A DNA stretch of 64,000 nt. Origin: Bradyrhizobium ottawaense. GTDB taxonomy: Bacteria; Pseudomonadota; Alphaproteobacteria; Rhizobiales; Xanthobacteraceae. The notes under the pieces were generated by a model. That model was not told the origin of the DNA. It saw only the letters and a program-made list of their open reading frames with translations, and searched no databases. The stretch spans positions 7,912,001-7,976,000 of the forward strand of contig NZ_CP029425.2 of the NCBI RefSeq assembly GCF_002278135.3, written 5' to 3'. This document shows, piece by piece, positions 35,340 through 44,151 of this stretch; position 1 is the stretch's first letter, and every line of letters starts with the position of its first letter. Position numbers and translations under genes: made by a program.

Positions 35340-36182
35340 ATGAAGCTTGTTCGTTATGGCGAGAAGGGTGCGGAAAAGCCCGGCCTGATCGACAAATCCG
35401 GCCAGTTGCGCGACCTGTCGGCGCATCTGAAGGACCTCACCGGCGAGGCCTATTCGCCCGAGAGCCTGAAGAAGCTGGCAGGCCTAGATCCCGCCTCGCT
35501 CCCGGCGGTCTCCGGCAAGCCGCGGTTCGGCGCCCCCGTCACCGGCATCTCGAAATTCGTCGCGATCGGCCTCAACTACTCCGACCATGCCAAGGAGACC
35601 GGCGCCGATATCCCGAGCGAGCCGATCATCTTCATGAAGGCCAACACGTCGCTGTCCGGCCCGAACGATGCGGTCGAAAAGCCGCGCGGCTCGACCAAGC
35701 TCGACTGGGAAGTCGAGATCGCCGCGATCATCGGCACCCGTGCGAAATATGTCTCGGAAGCCGACGCGCTGAACCACGTCGCCGGCTACTGCGTCTGCAA
35801 CGACGTCTCCGAGCGCGCCTTCCAGATCGAGCGCCTGGGACAGTGGACCAAGGGCAAGTCGCACGACACGTTCGGCCCGCTCGGACCGTGGCTTGCAACC
35901 AAGGACGAGATCAAGGACGTGCAGAACCTGTCGATGTGGCTGGACGTCAACGGCCAGCGCCGCCAGACCGGTTCGACCAAGACCATGATCTTCTCCATGG
36001 CCAAGTGCATCTCCTATGTCTCGCAGTTCATGACGCTGCTGCCCGGCGACGTCATCACGACAGGCACCCCGCCCGGCGTCGGCCTTGGCATGAAGCCGCC
36101 GACCTTCCTCAATGTCGGCGACGTCGTGACGCTCGGCATCGAGGGTCTCGGCGAGCAGCGCCAGGAGATCGTGGCGGCGTAA
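35340..36182 (+). CDS. Fumarylacetoacetate hydrolase family protein
   Basis: The 280-residue protein has a short N-terminal domain and an FAH catalytic domain: KFVAIGLNYSDHAKETGADIP (oxyanion/His region), IFMKANTSLSGPND, the metal-binding acids in LDWEVEIAAIIG, NDVSERAFQIERLGQWTKGKSHDTFGPLGPWL, and ITTGTPPGVGLGMKPP. This layout matches ureidoglycolate lyase-like and 2-keto-acid hydratase/isomerase (HpcE/COG0179) enzymes, which cleave C-C bonds of beta-diketo acids in aromatic catabolism. GGGAGAAACGAGA gives a ribosome binding site. Exact substrate unknown; flanked by MBL and GST genes. Confidence 0.9.
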   Translation: MKLVRYGEKGAEKPGLIDKSGQLRDLSAHLKDLTGEAYSPESLKKLAGLDPASLPAVSGKPRFGAPVTGISKFVAIGLNYSDHAKETGADIPSEPIIFMKANTSLSGPNDAVEKPRGSTKLDWEVEIAAIIGTRAKYVSEADALNHVAGYCVCNDVSERAFQIERLGQWTKGKSHDTFGPLGPWLATKDEIKDVQNLSMWLDVNGQRRQTGSTKTMIFSMAKCISYVSQFMTLLPGDVITTGTPPGVGLGMKPPTFLNVGDVVTLGIEGLGEQRQEIVAA

Positions 36183-36192
36183 GCCGTGCCTT

Positions 36193-36334
36193 CATCCTGA
36201 GGAGCGCGCAACGCGCGCGTCTCGAAGGATGCGCCACAAGCACAGTCGCCCGACGTTCGCGCCGGGTGAAGAGCGACCGTCCCTCGTTGTCCATCCTTCG
36301 AGACGCGCGCCAAGGGGCGCGCTCCTCAGGATGA
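36193..36334. repeat. Palindromic intergenic repeat (TCATCCTGAGGAG type)
   Basis: TCATCCTGAGGAGCGCG and GTCTCGAAGGATG at the left return as CATCCTTCGAGAC and CGCGCTCCTCAGGATGA at the right. One of the best-conserved palindromes in the window. Confidence 0.9.
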
Positions 36335-36365
36335 GGACTGTGTGTCTGGATAGAGGTTATTTCCA

Positions 36366-36977
36366 ATGAAGCTCACCTTCTCCCCCGCCTCGCCCTTCGC
36401 CCGCAAGGTGCGCATCGCCGCGATCGAGCTCGGGCTGATCGACAAGATCGAGCTCGTGCCCGCAAGCGTCGCGCCGGGCACGGCCAATGAGGACTATTCG
36501 AAGATCACGCCGCTGAAGAAGCTGCCGGTGCTGATCACCAATGACGGCGACGTCATTTTGGACTCCTACGTCATCGTTGAATATCTCAACGAGACCGCCG
36601 GCGGCGCCCTGATCCCCGGTTACGGTCCCGCGCGCTGGAAGGCCAAGACCAATCATTCCCTGATCAACGGCATGCTCGATTCCATGCTGCTGTGCCGCTA
36701 CGAGAAGATGGTGCGGCCGCAGGGCCTGCAATGGCAGGCCTGGTCGGACGACCATTGGAACAGGGCGTGGACCGGCATGGCGCGGTTCGAGAACATGCCT
36801 GAGGTTCTGAACGGCCCGTTCGACATCTCGCAGATCGGCCTCGTCTGCGTGCTCGGCTATGCCGACTTCCGCTTCGCCGATTGCGGCTGGCGCAAGGCCT
36901 ATCCGAAGCTCGACGCCTTCCATCAGAAGATGCTGGAGCGGCCCTCGGTCAAGATCTCGGTGCCGCCGGCCGCCTAA
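36366..36977 (+). CDS. Glutathione S-transferase
   Basis: The 203-residue protein has a thioredoxin-like N-terminal domain (MKLTFSPASPFARKVRIAAIE with the S/T-P-x-x-R-K start of beta-class GSTs, KKLPVLITNDGDVILDSYVIVEYLNE with cis-Pro and the Asp-Ser glutathione site) and a helical C-terminal domain ending KAYPKLDAFHQKMLERPSVK. It conjugates or removes glutathione from electrophiles. It follows the FAH gene with only a palindromic repeat between, and could supply a glutathione-dependent isomerase step there (inference). Confidence 0.9.
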   Translation: MKLTFSPASPFARKVRIAAIELGLIDKIELVPASVAPGTANEDYSKITPLKKLPVLITNDGDVILDSYVIVEYLNETAGGALIPGYGPARWKAKTNHSLINGMLDSMLLCRYEKMVRPQGLQWQAWSDDHWNRAWTGMARFENMPEVLNGPFDISQIGLVCVLGYADFRFADCGWRKAYPKLDAFHQKMLERPSVKISVPPAA

Positions 36978-37085
36978 GCGCGATGAAGATCATCGCGCTT
37001 TAGGGTTGTTGTTTGAGCATGATCTTGTCGGAAAACCGCTGAACACTTTGCGCTATCGCGGCCCTCCGGGTCCGGATCATGCTGT
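36978..37085. repeat. RIME-like dispersed repeat
   Basis: Contains GCGCTTTAGGGTTGTTGTTT, GAGCATGATCTTGTCGGAAA and ACCGCTGAACACTTTGCGC with a closing GTCCGGATCATGC, the wording of the dispersed GAGCATGATC / GGATCATGC palindromic element found throughout rhizobial genomes. Confidence 0.78.
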
Positions 37086-37100
37086 AAACGCGGAGTTCTC

Positions 37101-37967
37101 ATGAGCCTGAAGTTCTCGGTCGGCGATCTCACCATCCATCGAATCATCGAGCAGGAGACCTCGTTCGTCCCGGCGCTGGAGATGCTGCCGGGATTGACGG
37201 CCGAGGTACTGGCCGAGAACCGGGCATGGATGCGGCAAGCCAGGGCGCTGGATGACCAGGACGTGCTGCTCCTGTGCTTTCAGTCCTATGTGGTGAAGAC
37301 GCCGCATCACACCATCCTGGTCGACAGCTGCATCGGCAACGACAAGCCGCGGCCTCGGCCGAAATGGAACATGAAGGCCGACGACACTTATCTGCGCGCG
37401 CTCAACGCCGCCGGATTTGCGGTCGAGGACATCGACTTCGTGATGTGCACGCATCTGCATGTCGATCACGTCGGCTGGAACACGCGGCTGGAGAACGGCC
37501 GCTGGGTGCCGACCTTCCCCAAGGCACGCTACGTCTTCGCCAGGCAGGAATTCGACCACTGGACCGAGCAGAACGCGAAGGCGCAGGTCGCCCCCTTCGC
37601 CGACAGCGTGCTGCCGGTGGTTGAGGCCGGACGCCACGAGCTCGTCGGCAATGATCATGAGATCGGCGATCACGTCCGCATCCTGCCGACGCCGGGCCAC
37701 ACGCCGGGGCATATCGCCGTCACGATGGGCCGCGGCAAGGACGATGCAGTGTTCTCCGGCGATCTCATGCACTCGCCGCTGCAGACGCTCTATCCGGAGC
37801 TGTCGATCAAGTTCGACGTCGATCCAGCCGCGGCAGCGAAAACGCGGCGCAGCTTCCTGGAGCGCTATTGCGACACCGACACGCTGTGCTGCACCGCGCA
37901 TTTCCCGTCGCCCTCGGTGGGGAAGATCCGGCGCAAGGGCAATGCGTTCGTGTGTGAGTCCATCTAG
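37101..37967 (+). CDS. MBL-fold metallo-hydrolase (paralogue of the one at 34251)
   Basis: The 288-residue protein has THLHVDHVGWNTRLENGRWV (HxHxDH), PTPGHTPGHIAVTM, FSGDLMHSPLQ and a C-terminal TAHFPSPSVGKIRR. It shares HVDHVGWNTRL, GRWVPTFxKARYVF and the AKTRRSFLE segment with the protein at 34251-35099, so the pair arose by duplication and now surrounds the FAH and GST genes. GGAG stands before the ATG. Substrate unknown; lactone or ester hydrolysis is likely. Confidence 0.88.
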   Translation: MSLKFSVGDLTIHRIIEQETSFVPALEMLPGLTAEVLAENRAWMRQARALDDQDVLLLCFQSYVVKTPHHTILVDSCIGNDKPRPRPKWNMKADDTYLRALNAAGFAVEDIDFVMCTHLHVDHVGWNTRLENGRWVPTFPKARYVFARQEFDHWTEQNAKAQVAPFADSVLPVVEAGRHELVGNDHEIGDHVRILPTPGHTPGHIAVTMGRGKDDAVFSGDLMHSPLQTLYPELSIKFDVDPAAAAKTRRSFLERYCDTDTLCCTAHFPSPSVGKIRRKGNAFVCESI

Positions 37968-37976
37968 CGAGATGCC

Positions 37977-38070
37977 GTAGGGTTGGCAAAGCAAAGCGTG
38001 CCCACCATGCCAGACGCGTCGCGGAAAGATGGTGGGCACGGCGCGCGATGCGCGCCTTTGCCCACCCTAT
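37977..38070. repeat. Palindromic intergenic repeat (GTAGGGTGGGC type)
   Basis: GTAGGGTTGGCAAAGC and GTGCCCACCAT at the left mirror ATGGTGGGCAC and GCCTTTGCCCACCCTAT at the right. The same family appears at 48016, 58762 and 58878. Confidence 0.88.
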
Positions 38071-38095
38071 GATTCCACCCGAGTGGAGAGACACG

Positions 38096-39244
38096 ATGAC
38101 CGCACTCCCTGACATCCCCCTGCCCGCCGGAATCCGCTCGCGTTATGTCGACGGCATCAACGGCTTGCGCATGCATGTGCTGGAGGCTGGCTTCGAGACC
38201 ACGGGGCGGCCATGCCTCCTCTTGCTGCACGGCTTTCCCGAGCTCGCCTTCTCCTGGCGCAAGGTGATGCCGACGCTGGCTGCGGCCGGGTATCACGTGA
38301 TTGCGCCGGACCAGCGTGGCTATGGCCGCACGACGGGATGGACTGCGGATTACGACGGCGACCTTGCGCCGTTCTCGCTCCTCAATCTCGTGCGCGACGC
38401 ACTCGCCCTGGTGTCGGCGTTCGGCTATAGGCAAGTCGATCTGGCCGGGCATGATTTCGGCAGCCCGGTCGCGGCCTGGTGCGCGCTGATCCGGCCCGAC
38501 GTGTTTCGTTCGGTGACGATGATGAGCGCGCCGTTCGGCGGACCGCCGGCGCTGCCGTTTGGTACGGTCGATGCTCCGGCAAAGCCTGCGGTGGAGGACC
38601 CCGTGCATCGCGGGCTCGCCGCGCTGCCGCGGCCGCGCAAACATTATCAATGGTATTATGCGACACGCCCGGCCAATGCCGACATGCAGCACGCGCCGCA
38701 GGGCGTGCATGATTTCCTGCGCGCCTATTATCATCACAAGAGCGCGGACTGGACCGACAACAAGCCTTATCCGCTGGCGTCGTGGTCGGCGGACGAGCTC
38801 GCAAAGCTGCCAACCTATTACGTGATGGATCTGAACGAGACCATGGCGGAGACGGTCGCCAAGGAGATGCCTTCGCCCGCCGCGATCGCCGCCAACCAAT
38901 GGCTGCCGGACAGCGACCTCGCCTATTACAGCGGCGAATATGGCCGCACCGGATTCCAGGGCGGGCTGCAATGGTATCGCTACGGCACGACAGGCGCTCT
39001 CAACAGCGAGATGCAGCTGTTTGCGGGACGCAGCATCGACGTGCCCTCCTGCTTCATCTCGGGCAAGCAGGATTGGGGCACTTACCAGCGTCCGGGCGTG
39101 TTCGAGGCGATGCAGGGGCGCGGCTGCACAAGGATGCTCGGCTGCCATCTCGTCGACGGCGCCGGCCATTGGGTGCAGCAGGAGCAACCCGCCGAGGTGA
39201 GCCGGCTGCTGCTCGACTTCTTGGCCAAAGCCGGCACAGCCTGA
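38096..39244 (+). CDS. Epoxide-hydrolase-like alpha/beta hydrolase
   Basis: From ATG 38096 the protein has 382 residues. LLLLHGFPELAFSWRKVMPTL contains the HGxP oxyanion motif; VIAPDQRGYGRTTGW follows; the nucleophile position is Asp in DLAGHDFGSPVAAW, which distinguishes epoxide hydrolases and dehalogenases from Ser esterases. The cap region is long (about 150-290), and the His is in LVDGAGHWVQQEQPAEV. Likely adds water to an epoxide. It starts 27 bases after the palindromic repeat and ends 30 bases before the mbfA control palindrome. The earlier in-frame ATG at 38048 lies inside the repeat and is rejected. Confidence 0.88.
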   Translation: MTALPDIPLPAGIRSRYVDGINGLRMHVLEAGFETTGRPCLLLLHGFPELAFSWRKVMPTLAAAGYHVIAPDQRGYGRTTGWTADYDGDLAPFSLLNLVRDALALVSAFGYRQVDLAGHDFGSPVAAWCALIRPDVFRSVTMMSAPFGGPPALPFGTVDAPAKPAVEDPVHRGLAALPRPRKHYQWYYATRPANADMQHAPQGVHDFLRAYYHHKSADWTDNKPYPLASWSADELAKLPTYYVMDLNETMAETVAKEMPSPAAIAANQWLPDSDLAYYSGEYGRTGFQGGLQWYRYGTTGALNSEMQLFAGRSIDVPSCFISGKQDWGTYQRPGVFEAMQGRGCTRMLGCHLVDGAGHWVQQEQPAEVSRLLLDFLAKAGTA

Positions 39245-39274
39245 TTTGACCCGGGAACCCCGGCCCTCTATATA

Positions 39275-39293
39275 GTTTAGAATAGTTCTAAAC
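39275..39293. promoter_or_regulatory. Iron control element (Irr box) of mbfA
   Basis: GTTTAGAATAGTTCTAAAC is a perfect inverted repeat (8-bp arms, 3-bp centre) located 19-37 bases before the mbfA GTG. It matches the ICE motif bound by Irr in Bradyrhizobium. Irr represses mbfA under low iron in that genus; the position over the expected promoter fits repression. Confidence 0.88.
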
Positions 39294-39311
39294 TAGTGAT
39301 ATAGGGCCGCC

Positions 39312-40283
39312 GTGAAGAATTTTGCCGACCTGACCGAGCGCGAGGTGCTTGCGGTCGCGATCTCCTCCGAGGAGGAGGACAGCCGCATCTACATGACCTT
39401 CGCCGAGGACCTTCGCGAGCGTTACCCGGACACGGCAAAAATCTTCGAGGAGATGGCCGAGGAGGAGCGCGGCCACCGGCACATGTTGCTGGAATTGTAC
39501 GAGCAGCGCTTCGGCAAGCATCTGCCGCCGATCCGGCGCGAGGACGTCAAGGGATTCCTGCGCCGCCGCCCGGTCTGGCTGACCAAGAACCTGTCGCTCG
39601 ACGCCATCCGCAGGGAAGTCGAGACAATGGAGATGCAGGCGGAGCGCTTCTACGTGAAGGCCGCCGAACAGGCCCAGGACGTCGGCGTGCGCCGCCTGCT
39701 CGGCGATCTCGCCGAAGCCGAGAAAGGTCACGAGGAGACCGCCGCAAAGCTGACGGGCGAGATCCTGAATTCCGACGTCCGCGCCGAGGAGGATCGCACC
39801 AATCGCCGCATGTTCGTGCTGCAGTACGTGCAGCCGGGCCTTGCCGGATTGATGGACGGATCGGTCTCGACGCTGGCGCCGCTGTTTGCCGCGGCCTTCG
39901 CCACCCACCAGAACTGGCAGACGTTTCTTGTGGGCCTCGCCGCATCGATCGGCGCCGGCATCAGCATGGGTTTTGCGGAGGCGCTGTCCGACGACGGATC
40001 GCTCACGGGGCGGGGCTCGCCCTGGCTGCGCGGCGTCACCTGCGGCGCGATGACCACGCTCGGCGGCCTCGGCCACACCGCGCCCTATCTGGTGCCGGAT
40101 CATTGGGCCAACGCGTTCTGGATCGCAACGGCGATCGCCTGCGTCGTCGTGTTCTTCGAATTGTGGGCGATCGCCTTCATTCGCTCCCGCTATATGGACA
40201 CGCCGTTCCTCCAGGCCGTATTCCAGATCGTGCTTGGCGGCGCGATCGTGCTCGCGGTGGGCGTGTTGATCGGGGCGGCGTAG
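39312..40283 (+). CDS. mbfA: Membrane-bound ferritin/VIT-type iron exporter MbfA
   Basis: The 323-residue protein joins a rubrerythrin/ferritin-like domain (about 1-165: [76 protein letters not shown], with the paired E and EExxH ligands) to a VIT1/CCC1 transport domain ([52 protein letters not shown], then further helices). This architecture is Bradyrhizobium MbfA, which exports iron and protects from iron and peroxide stress. Start GTG 39312. An Irr-type ICE palindrome directly upstream gives iron control. Confidence 0.94.
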   Translation: MKNFADLTEREVLAVAISSEEEDSRIYMTFAEDLRERYPDTAKIFEEMAEEERGHRHMLLELYEQRFGKHLPPIRREDVKGFLRRRPVWLTKNLSLDAIRREVETMEMQAERFYVKAAEQAQDVGVRRLLGDLAEAEKGHEETAAKLTGEILNSDVRAEEDRTNRRMFVLQYVQPGLAGLMDGSVSTLAPLFAAAFATHQNWQTFLVGLAASIGAGISMGFAEALSDDGSLTGRGSPWLRGVTCGAMTTLGGLGHTAPYLVPDHWANAFWIATAIACVVVFFELWAIAFIRSRYMDTPFLQAVFQIVLGGAIVLAVGVLIGAA

Positions 40284-40299
40284 TGGCCTCACATTCGCT

Positions 40300-40346
40300 G
40301 TCATTGCCCGCCCCTGTGCGCAATTGCGGACTAGGCGGGCGATGAC
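40300..40346. repeat. Short palindrome after mbfA
   Basis: GTCATTGCCCGCC mirrored by GGCGGGCGATGAC with a 20-base centre. A shortened member of the intergenic palindrome group; could serve as an mbfA terminator although it lacks a T run. Confidence 0.75.
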
Positions 40347-40466
40347 GGCGAACTCCTGAACTCCTTCCGTTCCGTCTCGCCGGCACATCAATCGCGATCA
40401 AACAGTCGTTGCAGCATTCGGGCAAACTGCGCATCATCCTCCGACAACAAGAGCAGGAGAAGCGCC

Positions 40467-41939
40467 GTGACCAGATCGGAATGGAGTTTCAAGAGCGCGG
40501 TCGAACTTTCGGCCGCATTGACCGCAAAGAAGGTCTCCGCGGTCGAGCTTACCCAGGATGCCATCGACCGCATCGAGCGTCACGACGGCAAGGTCAACGC
40601 GATCTGCGTGCGGGATTTTGATCGCGCCCGCAGTGCGGCACGCGAGGCGGATGTGGCGCTGGCGCGCGGCGAAAGAAAACCGCTGCTCGGAATTCCGGTG
40701 ACGGTGAAAGAATCCTTCAACATCGCGGGCCTGCCCACAACTTGGGGCTGGACGCCGCAAAAGGATTTCAAGCCGACCGAGGACGCGCTATCGATCTCCC
40801 GGGTGAAGAACGCCGGCGGCGTCATTCTCGGCAAGACCAACGTTCCCGTGGGCTTGGGGGACTGGCAGAGCTACAACGACATCTACGGCACGACGAACAA
40901 TCCATACGATCTCGGCCGCACGCCCGGCGGCTCATCAGGCGGCTCGTCGGCAGCGCTGGCGGCCGGCTACGGACCGCTCTCGCTCGGATCCGACATCGGC
41001 GGCTCGCTGCGCGTGCCGGCATTCCATTGCGGCGTCTATGCGCACAAGCCGACATACAATCTCTGTCCGACGCGCGGCCATACGCCGCCGCCATTTCCTG
41101 CGGTCCCGATGGAACGCGATATGGCGGTGATCGGCCCGATGGCCCGGAGTGCGGCCGATCTGACGCTGCTGCTGGACGTGATGGCCGGTCCCGATCCGGT
41201 CGACCTCGGCATCGGATACAAGCTGGCGCTGCCGGACGCACGCCACGACAGGCTGAAGGATTTCCGCCTGCTCGTGATCGACAGCCATCCGTTGCTGCCT
41301 GCGAATTCCGACATTCGCGGCGCGATCGAGACGCTGGCCGGGCGATTGACGGGCGCCGGCGCGAGCGTCGCGCGCGAAAGCCCGCTGTTTCCGGACTTCA
41401 AGGAAGCCTCGCGCCTCTACATGCGCATGCTGATGGGCTTTCTCGGCGCGTTCTTTCCGCCGGATATTCTCGCCGGCGCACGTGCCGGCGCGGCGCATCT
41501 CTCACCCGAGGACAAGAGCCTCGCGGCCGAGCGGCTGCGCGGCATGACCTCCAGCCATCAGGCCTGGGTGTTCGACGAAGGCGCGCGCGCCGGGCTGCGC
41601 GCGCAGTGGCGGCACTTGTTCAGGACATTCGATGCGGTGATCTGCCCGATCATGCCGACCCCCGCCTATCCGCATGATCATTCGCCGGAGCAGGAGAAGC
41701 GCCGGATCAATATCGACGGCAAGGACCATGTTTATCCGGACCAGCTTGCCTGGCCCGGCATCGCCACGCTGACGGGCTTGCCGGCCACGGCCGTTCCGCT
41801 CGGCCTGTCGAAGGACGGGCTGCCGGTCGGCGTCCAGATCATCGGCCCCTTCCTCGAAGACCGTACGCCGCTCAGGCTCGCTGAACTGATCGAGCGTGAG
41901 TTCGGCGGGTTCCAGCCGCCGCCATTATTCAATGATTAG
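40467..41939 (+). CDS. Amidase (amidase-signature family)
   Basis: From GTG 40467 (GAGCAGGAGAAG upstream) the protein is 490 residues. The Ser-cisSer-Lys triad is seen as Lys in IPVTVKESFN, cis-Ser in the GGSSGGSSAALAAGYG stretch and Ser in SDIGGSLRVPAFHCG. It should hydrolyse carboxamides to acids and ammonia in the cytoplasm. The AHKPTYNLCPTRG and LPVGVQIIGPFLEDRT segments are normal for the family. It lies between mbfA and a small NTF2-like gene, with no obvious substrate clue. Confidence 0.92.
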   Translation: MTRSEWSFKSAVELSAALTAKKVSAVELTQDAIDRIERHDGKVNAICVRDFDRARSAAREADVALARGERKPLLGIPVTVKESFNIAGLPTTWGWTPQKDFKPTEDALSISRVKNAGGVILGKTNVPVGLGDWQSYNDIYGTTNNPYDLGRTPGGSSGGSSAALAAGYGPLSLGSDIGGSLRVPAFHCGVYAHKPTYNLCPTRGHTPPPFPAVPMERDMAVIGPMARSAADLTLLLDVMAGPDPVDLGIGYKLALPDARHDRLKDFRLLVIDSHPLLPANSDIRGAIETLAGRLTGAGASVARESPLFPDFKEASRLYMRMLMGFLGAFFPPDILAGARAGAAHLSPEDKSLAAERLRGMTSSHQAWVFDEGARAGLRAQWRHLFRTFDAVICPIMPTPAYPHDHSPEQEKRRINIDGKDHVYPDQLAWPGIATLTGLPATAVPLGLSKDGLPVGVQIIGPFLEDRTPLRLAELIEREFGGFQPPPLFND

Positions 41940-41944
41940 TTCTT

Positions 41945-42117
41945 CCCGTCATCGCGAGCGAAGCGAAGCAATTCAGAATTTTTCGAAGTGACAGTCTGGA
42001 TTGCTTCGTCGCCAGCGCAAAAATTGCTTCGCAATTTTGTCGCGGGCTCCTCGCAATGACGGAGGACGACAACGTCGCGATTCCGGGCTCGCGCGTCGCG
42101 CGCCCCGGAATGACGGA
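41945..42117. repeat. Two intergenic palindromes side by side
   Basis: First CCGTCATCGCGAGCGAAGCG with GCAATTCAGAATTTTTCGAAG and the return GCGGGCTCCTCGCAATGACGG (41946-42063); then CGATTCCGGGCTCGCG with CGCGCCCCGGAATGACGG (42078-42116). Both belong to repeat families seen elsewhere in the right half of the window. Confidence 0.8.
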
Positions 42118-42128
42118 AAGGAAGCACC

Positions 42129-42482
42129 ATGAGCCAGGACCTCGATCAACTGACCGCCCTCAACCGTGACTACGTTGCCTCCGTGCAGAACTGCGACGTC
42201 AAGCGTTTCGACGAAATCCTGGCGACGGAGTTTTATTGCTCCAATCCCGACAAGACGCTGGTCGACCGTGCCGCCTTCCTGGAGCAGGCCGCGCGGCCGA
42301 TCACGATCCGGAACTTGAGAGAGCGCGACGTCATCATCCGCATCATGGGCGACTTCGCCGTCATCCACGCCGCGACGAGCTACACCACGGCGGATGGCCA
42401 GCAGGCGACGGGGCGCTACACCGATTGCTGGGCAAAGCAAAATGGCAAGTGGCTCGCGGTGTCGGCACACGTGTCGCGGTGA
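42129..42482 (+). CDS. NTF2-like (SnoaL/DUF4440) protein
   Basis: The 117 residues have the NTF2-like cone pattern: helix LDQLTALNRDYVASVQNCDVKRFDEILATEFYCSNPD, then TLVDRAAFLEQAA, VIIRIMGDFAVIHAATSYTT and GRYTDCWAKQNGKWLAVSAHVSR. The family covers small hydrolases, isomerases and ligand-binding proteins of polyketide- and steroid-type chemistry. No catalytic assignment is possible. AAAGGAAGCACC gives its ribosome binding site. It begins just after a palindromic repeat. Confidence 0.82.
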   Translation: MSQDLDQLTALNRDYVASVQNCDVKRFDEILATEFYCSNPDKTLVDRAAFLEQAARPITIRNLRERDVIIRIMGDFAVIHAATSYTTADGQQATGRYTDCWAKQNGKWLAVSAHVSR

Positions 42483-42746
42483 GGCCGCACGCTGCCTTTC
42501 CCCCTCGGGCCGCAGGGCATTCGACGACTGCCATAAAGAGATCGCTAACCAAACAATCTTTTCCCGAGCCATGGGCAAACCGCTGATCTGACATTTATCC
42601 AGCTGGCAATCGTTCGCCCGTCAAAATTGCAAGTGACGAGAGGTCCCCTCAGGGCATCGAACTCGAGCATGTCACGAGGACACGCTGCGAAGCTCGGAGT
42701 GCTTCCCCGGCGAGGGGTACCGCTCAAATCCGGCGAGAGTGATTGC

Positions 42747-44117
42747 GTGACAAACGACACAATCGAGATAGGCTCGCTCCGCGACCCCTATCATCGCGTC
42801 AATCCAGATGAGACGCTGCCCGAGAGATGGCGCATTCCGATTGCGGTAGCGGTCGGGTGCGGGCTCATGGGCATCGTGCTCCGTTACCTCGCGCGGGAAC
42901 ACGCGACCGCCGACGCCGCCGAATACATCACCTGGTATACCTTCGCGCGAGATCACGGCATTGCCGGGCTGGCCGAGGCTTTCACCAACTACACGCCGTT
43001 CTACAGCTACCTCCTGCTGATCACCGCCCGATTTGATGGGCTGGGCCAGCCGCTTTCCCTCGTGAAGATGATCTCGGCCATATTCGAGCTCGGCTGCGCG
43101 ATCGTTGTGGCCCGGATGGTCTGGCGAGTTACAGGCGTGCCGTTGCGCGCATCCCTGGCCTTCTGCGCGGTGTGGCTTGCGCCGACGGTGCTCTTCAACG
43201 GCGCAATGTGGGGACAGGCCGATTCGATCTGGACCTTCTTCGCGCTGATTTCCGTGGCGATGTTCATGCGGGACCGAAACGGGGCTTTGCCATTCGCAGT
43301 GGCCTGCTCGGTGAAGGCCCAGGGCGTCTTCCTGGGGCCGTTCGTGCTGGGCATGATCCTGCGCCGCAAGATCCACGTGGAATGGCTTGCAGCCATTCCG
43401 GCAGTCTATGCGATCCTCGCCATTCCGGTTCTCGTCGCTGGCAGATCCCTGGTCTCCGTACTCGGGATCTATCTCGGCCAGGCCAACACATTTCATCACC
43501 TGACCATGAATGCAGCGAATATCTGGGTGTTCGCAGGAGGAACGCCGTACGCGGTCGGAGTCGCCGCCGGCCTCGTGCTCGCGGCGGCGAGCGGGCTCGC
43601 CCTATCGATCTTCATCGCACAGTCCAGGCGGACGGGGCCGGAGTTCATTCTACTGGTCGCGTGCGTATCGCTCATCCTCATGCCGTACCTGCTTCCGAAG
43701 ATGCACGAGCGCTATTTCTACGGCTTCGAGCTTGCGGCGATCGCCCTGGCCTGCCTCAATCTGCGTTATCTGCCGTTCGCGGTGATTGCCCAAGTCGATG
43801 GCGTGTTATCCTACCTCGCATTCGAGAGCGAGATCGTCATGGGTCTGTTGCCGGCGGCGCTCTGCAACACCTTTCTGGTGTTCTACCTCGTGCTCGATCT
43901 CCGGCATGGCGAACGTGGATTTCGCTTTCCGAGGTTTGCCTGGCTTGGCTTCACCGCGTCGACTGCGGGATTGTTCTCCTATTTGCTGTTCGCGGGTCCC
44001 GGCCTGAACGTATCCGTCGCGTATATGCTCGTCGCCGGACTTGCCACGGCCATGACGCTGCTCCTCGTGAAGGAGCAGCGTTGCGCCTCGGCCAACAGTC
44101 CGGCCGCATCGCGTTGA
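42747..44117 (+). CDS. Gpi18-like membrane glycosyltransferase (GT-C type)
   Basis: From GTG 42747 the protein is 456 residues with about ten hydrophobic helices. The motifs TPFYSYLLLITARFDGLG, VWLAPTVLFNGAMWGQADSIWTFFALISVAMF and LLPKMHERYFYGFELAAIAL are those of COG5542 (Gpi18-like mannosyltransferase) proteins, which use polyprenyl-phosphate sugars on the outer face of the membrane. The conserved NGAxWGQxD Asp fits catalysis. No other glycan gene is nearby. The start is uncertain: an upstream ATG (42627) is open, but GGCGAGAG before the GTG and the composition favour 42747. Confidence 0.78.
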   Translation: MTNDTIEIGSLRDPYHRVNPDETLPERWRIPIAVAVGCGLMGIVLRYLAREHATADAAEYITWYTFARDHGIAGLAEAFTNYTPFYSYLLLITARFDGLGQPLSLVKMISAIFELGCAIVVARMVWRVTGVPLRASLAFCAVWLAPTVLFNGAMWGQADSIWTFFALISVAMFMRDRNGALPFAVACSVKAQGVFLGPFVLGMILRRKIHVEWLAAIPAVYAILAIPVLVAGRSLVSVLGIYLGQANTFHHLTMNAANIWVFAGGTPYAVGVAAGLVLAAASGLALSIFIAQSRRTGPEFILLVACVSLILMPYLLPKMHERYFYGFELAAIALACLNLRYLPFAVIAQVDGVLSYLAFESEIVMGLLPAALCNTFLVFYLVLDLRHGERGFRFPRFAWLGFTASTAGLFSYLLFAGPGLNVSVAYMLVAGLATAMTLLLVKEQRCASANSPAASR

Positions 44118-44151
44118 TTTTAATTTTCGGGCAGCGCCGGCGTCGGTTGTG

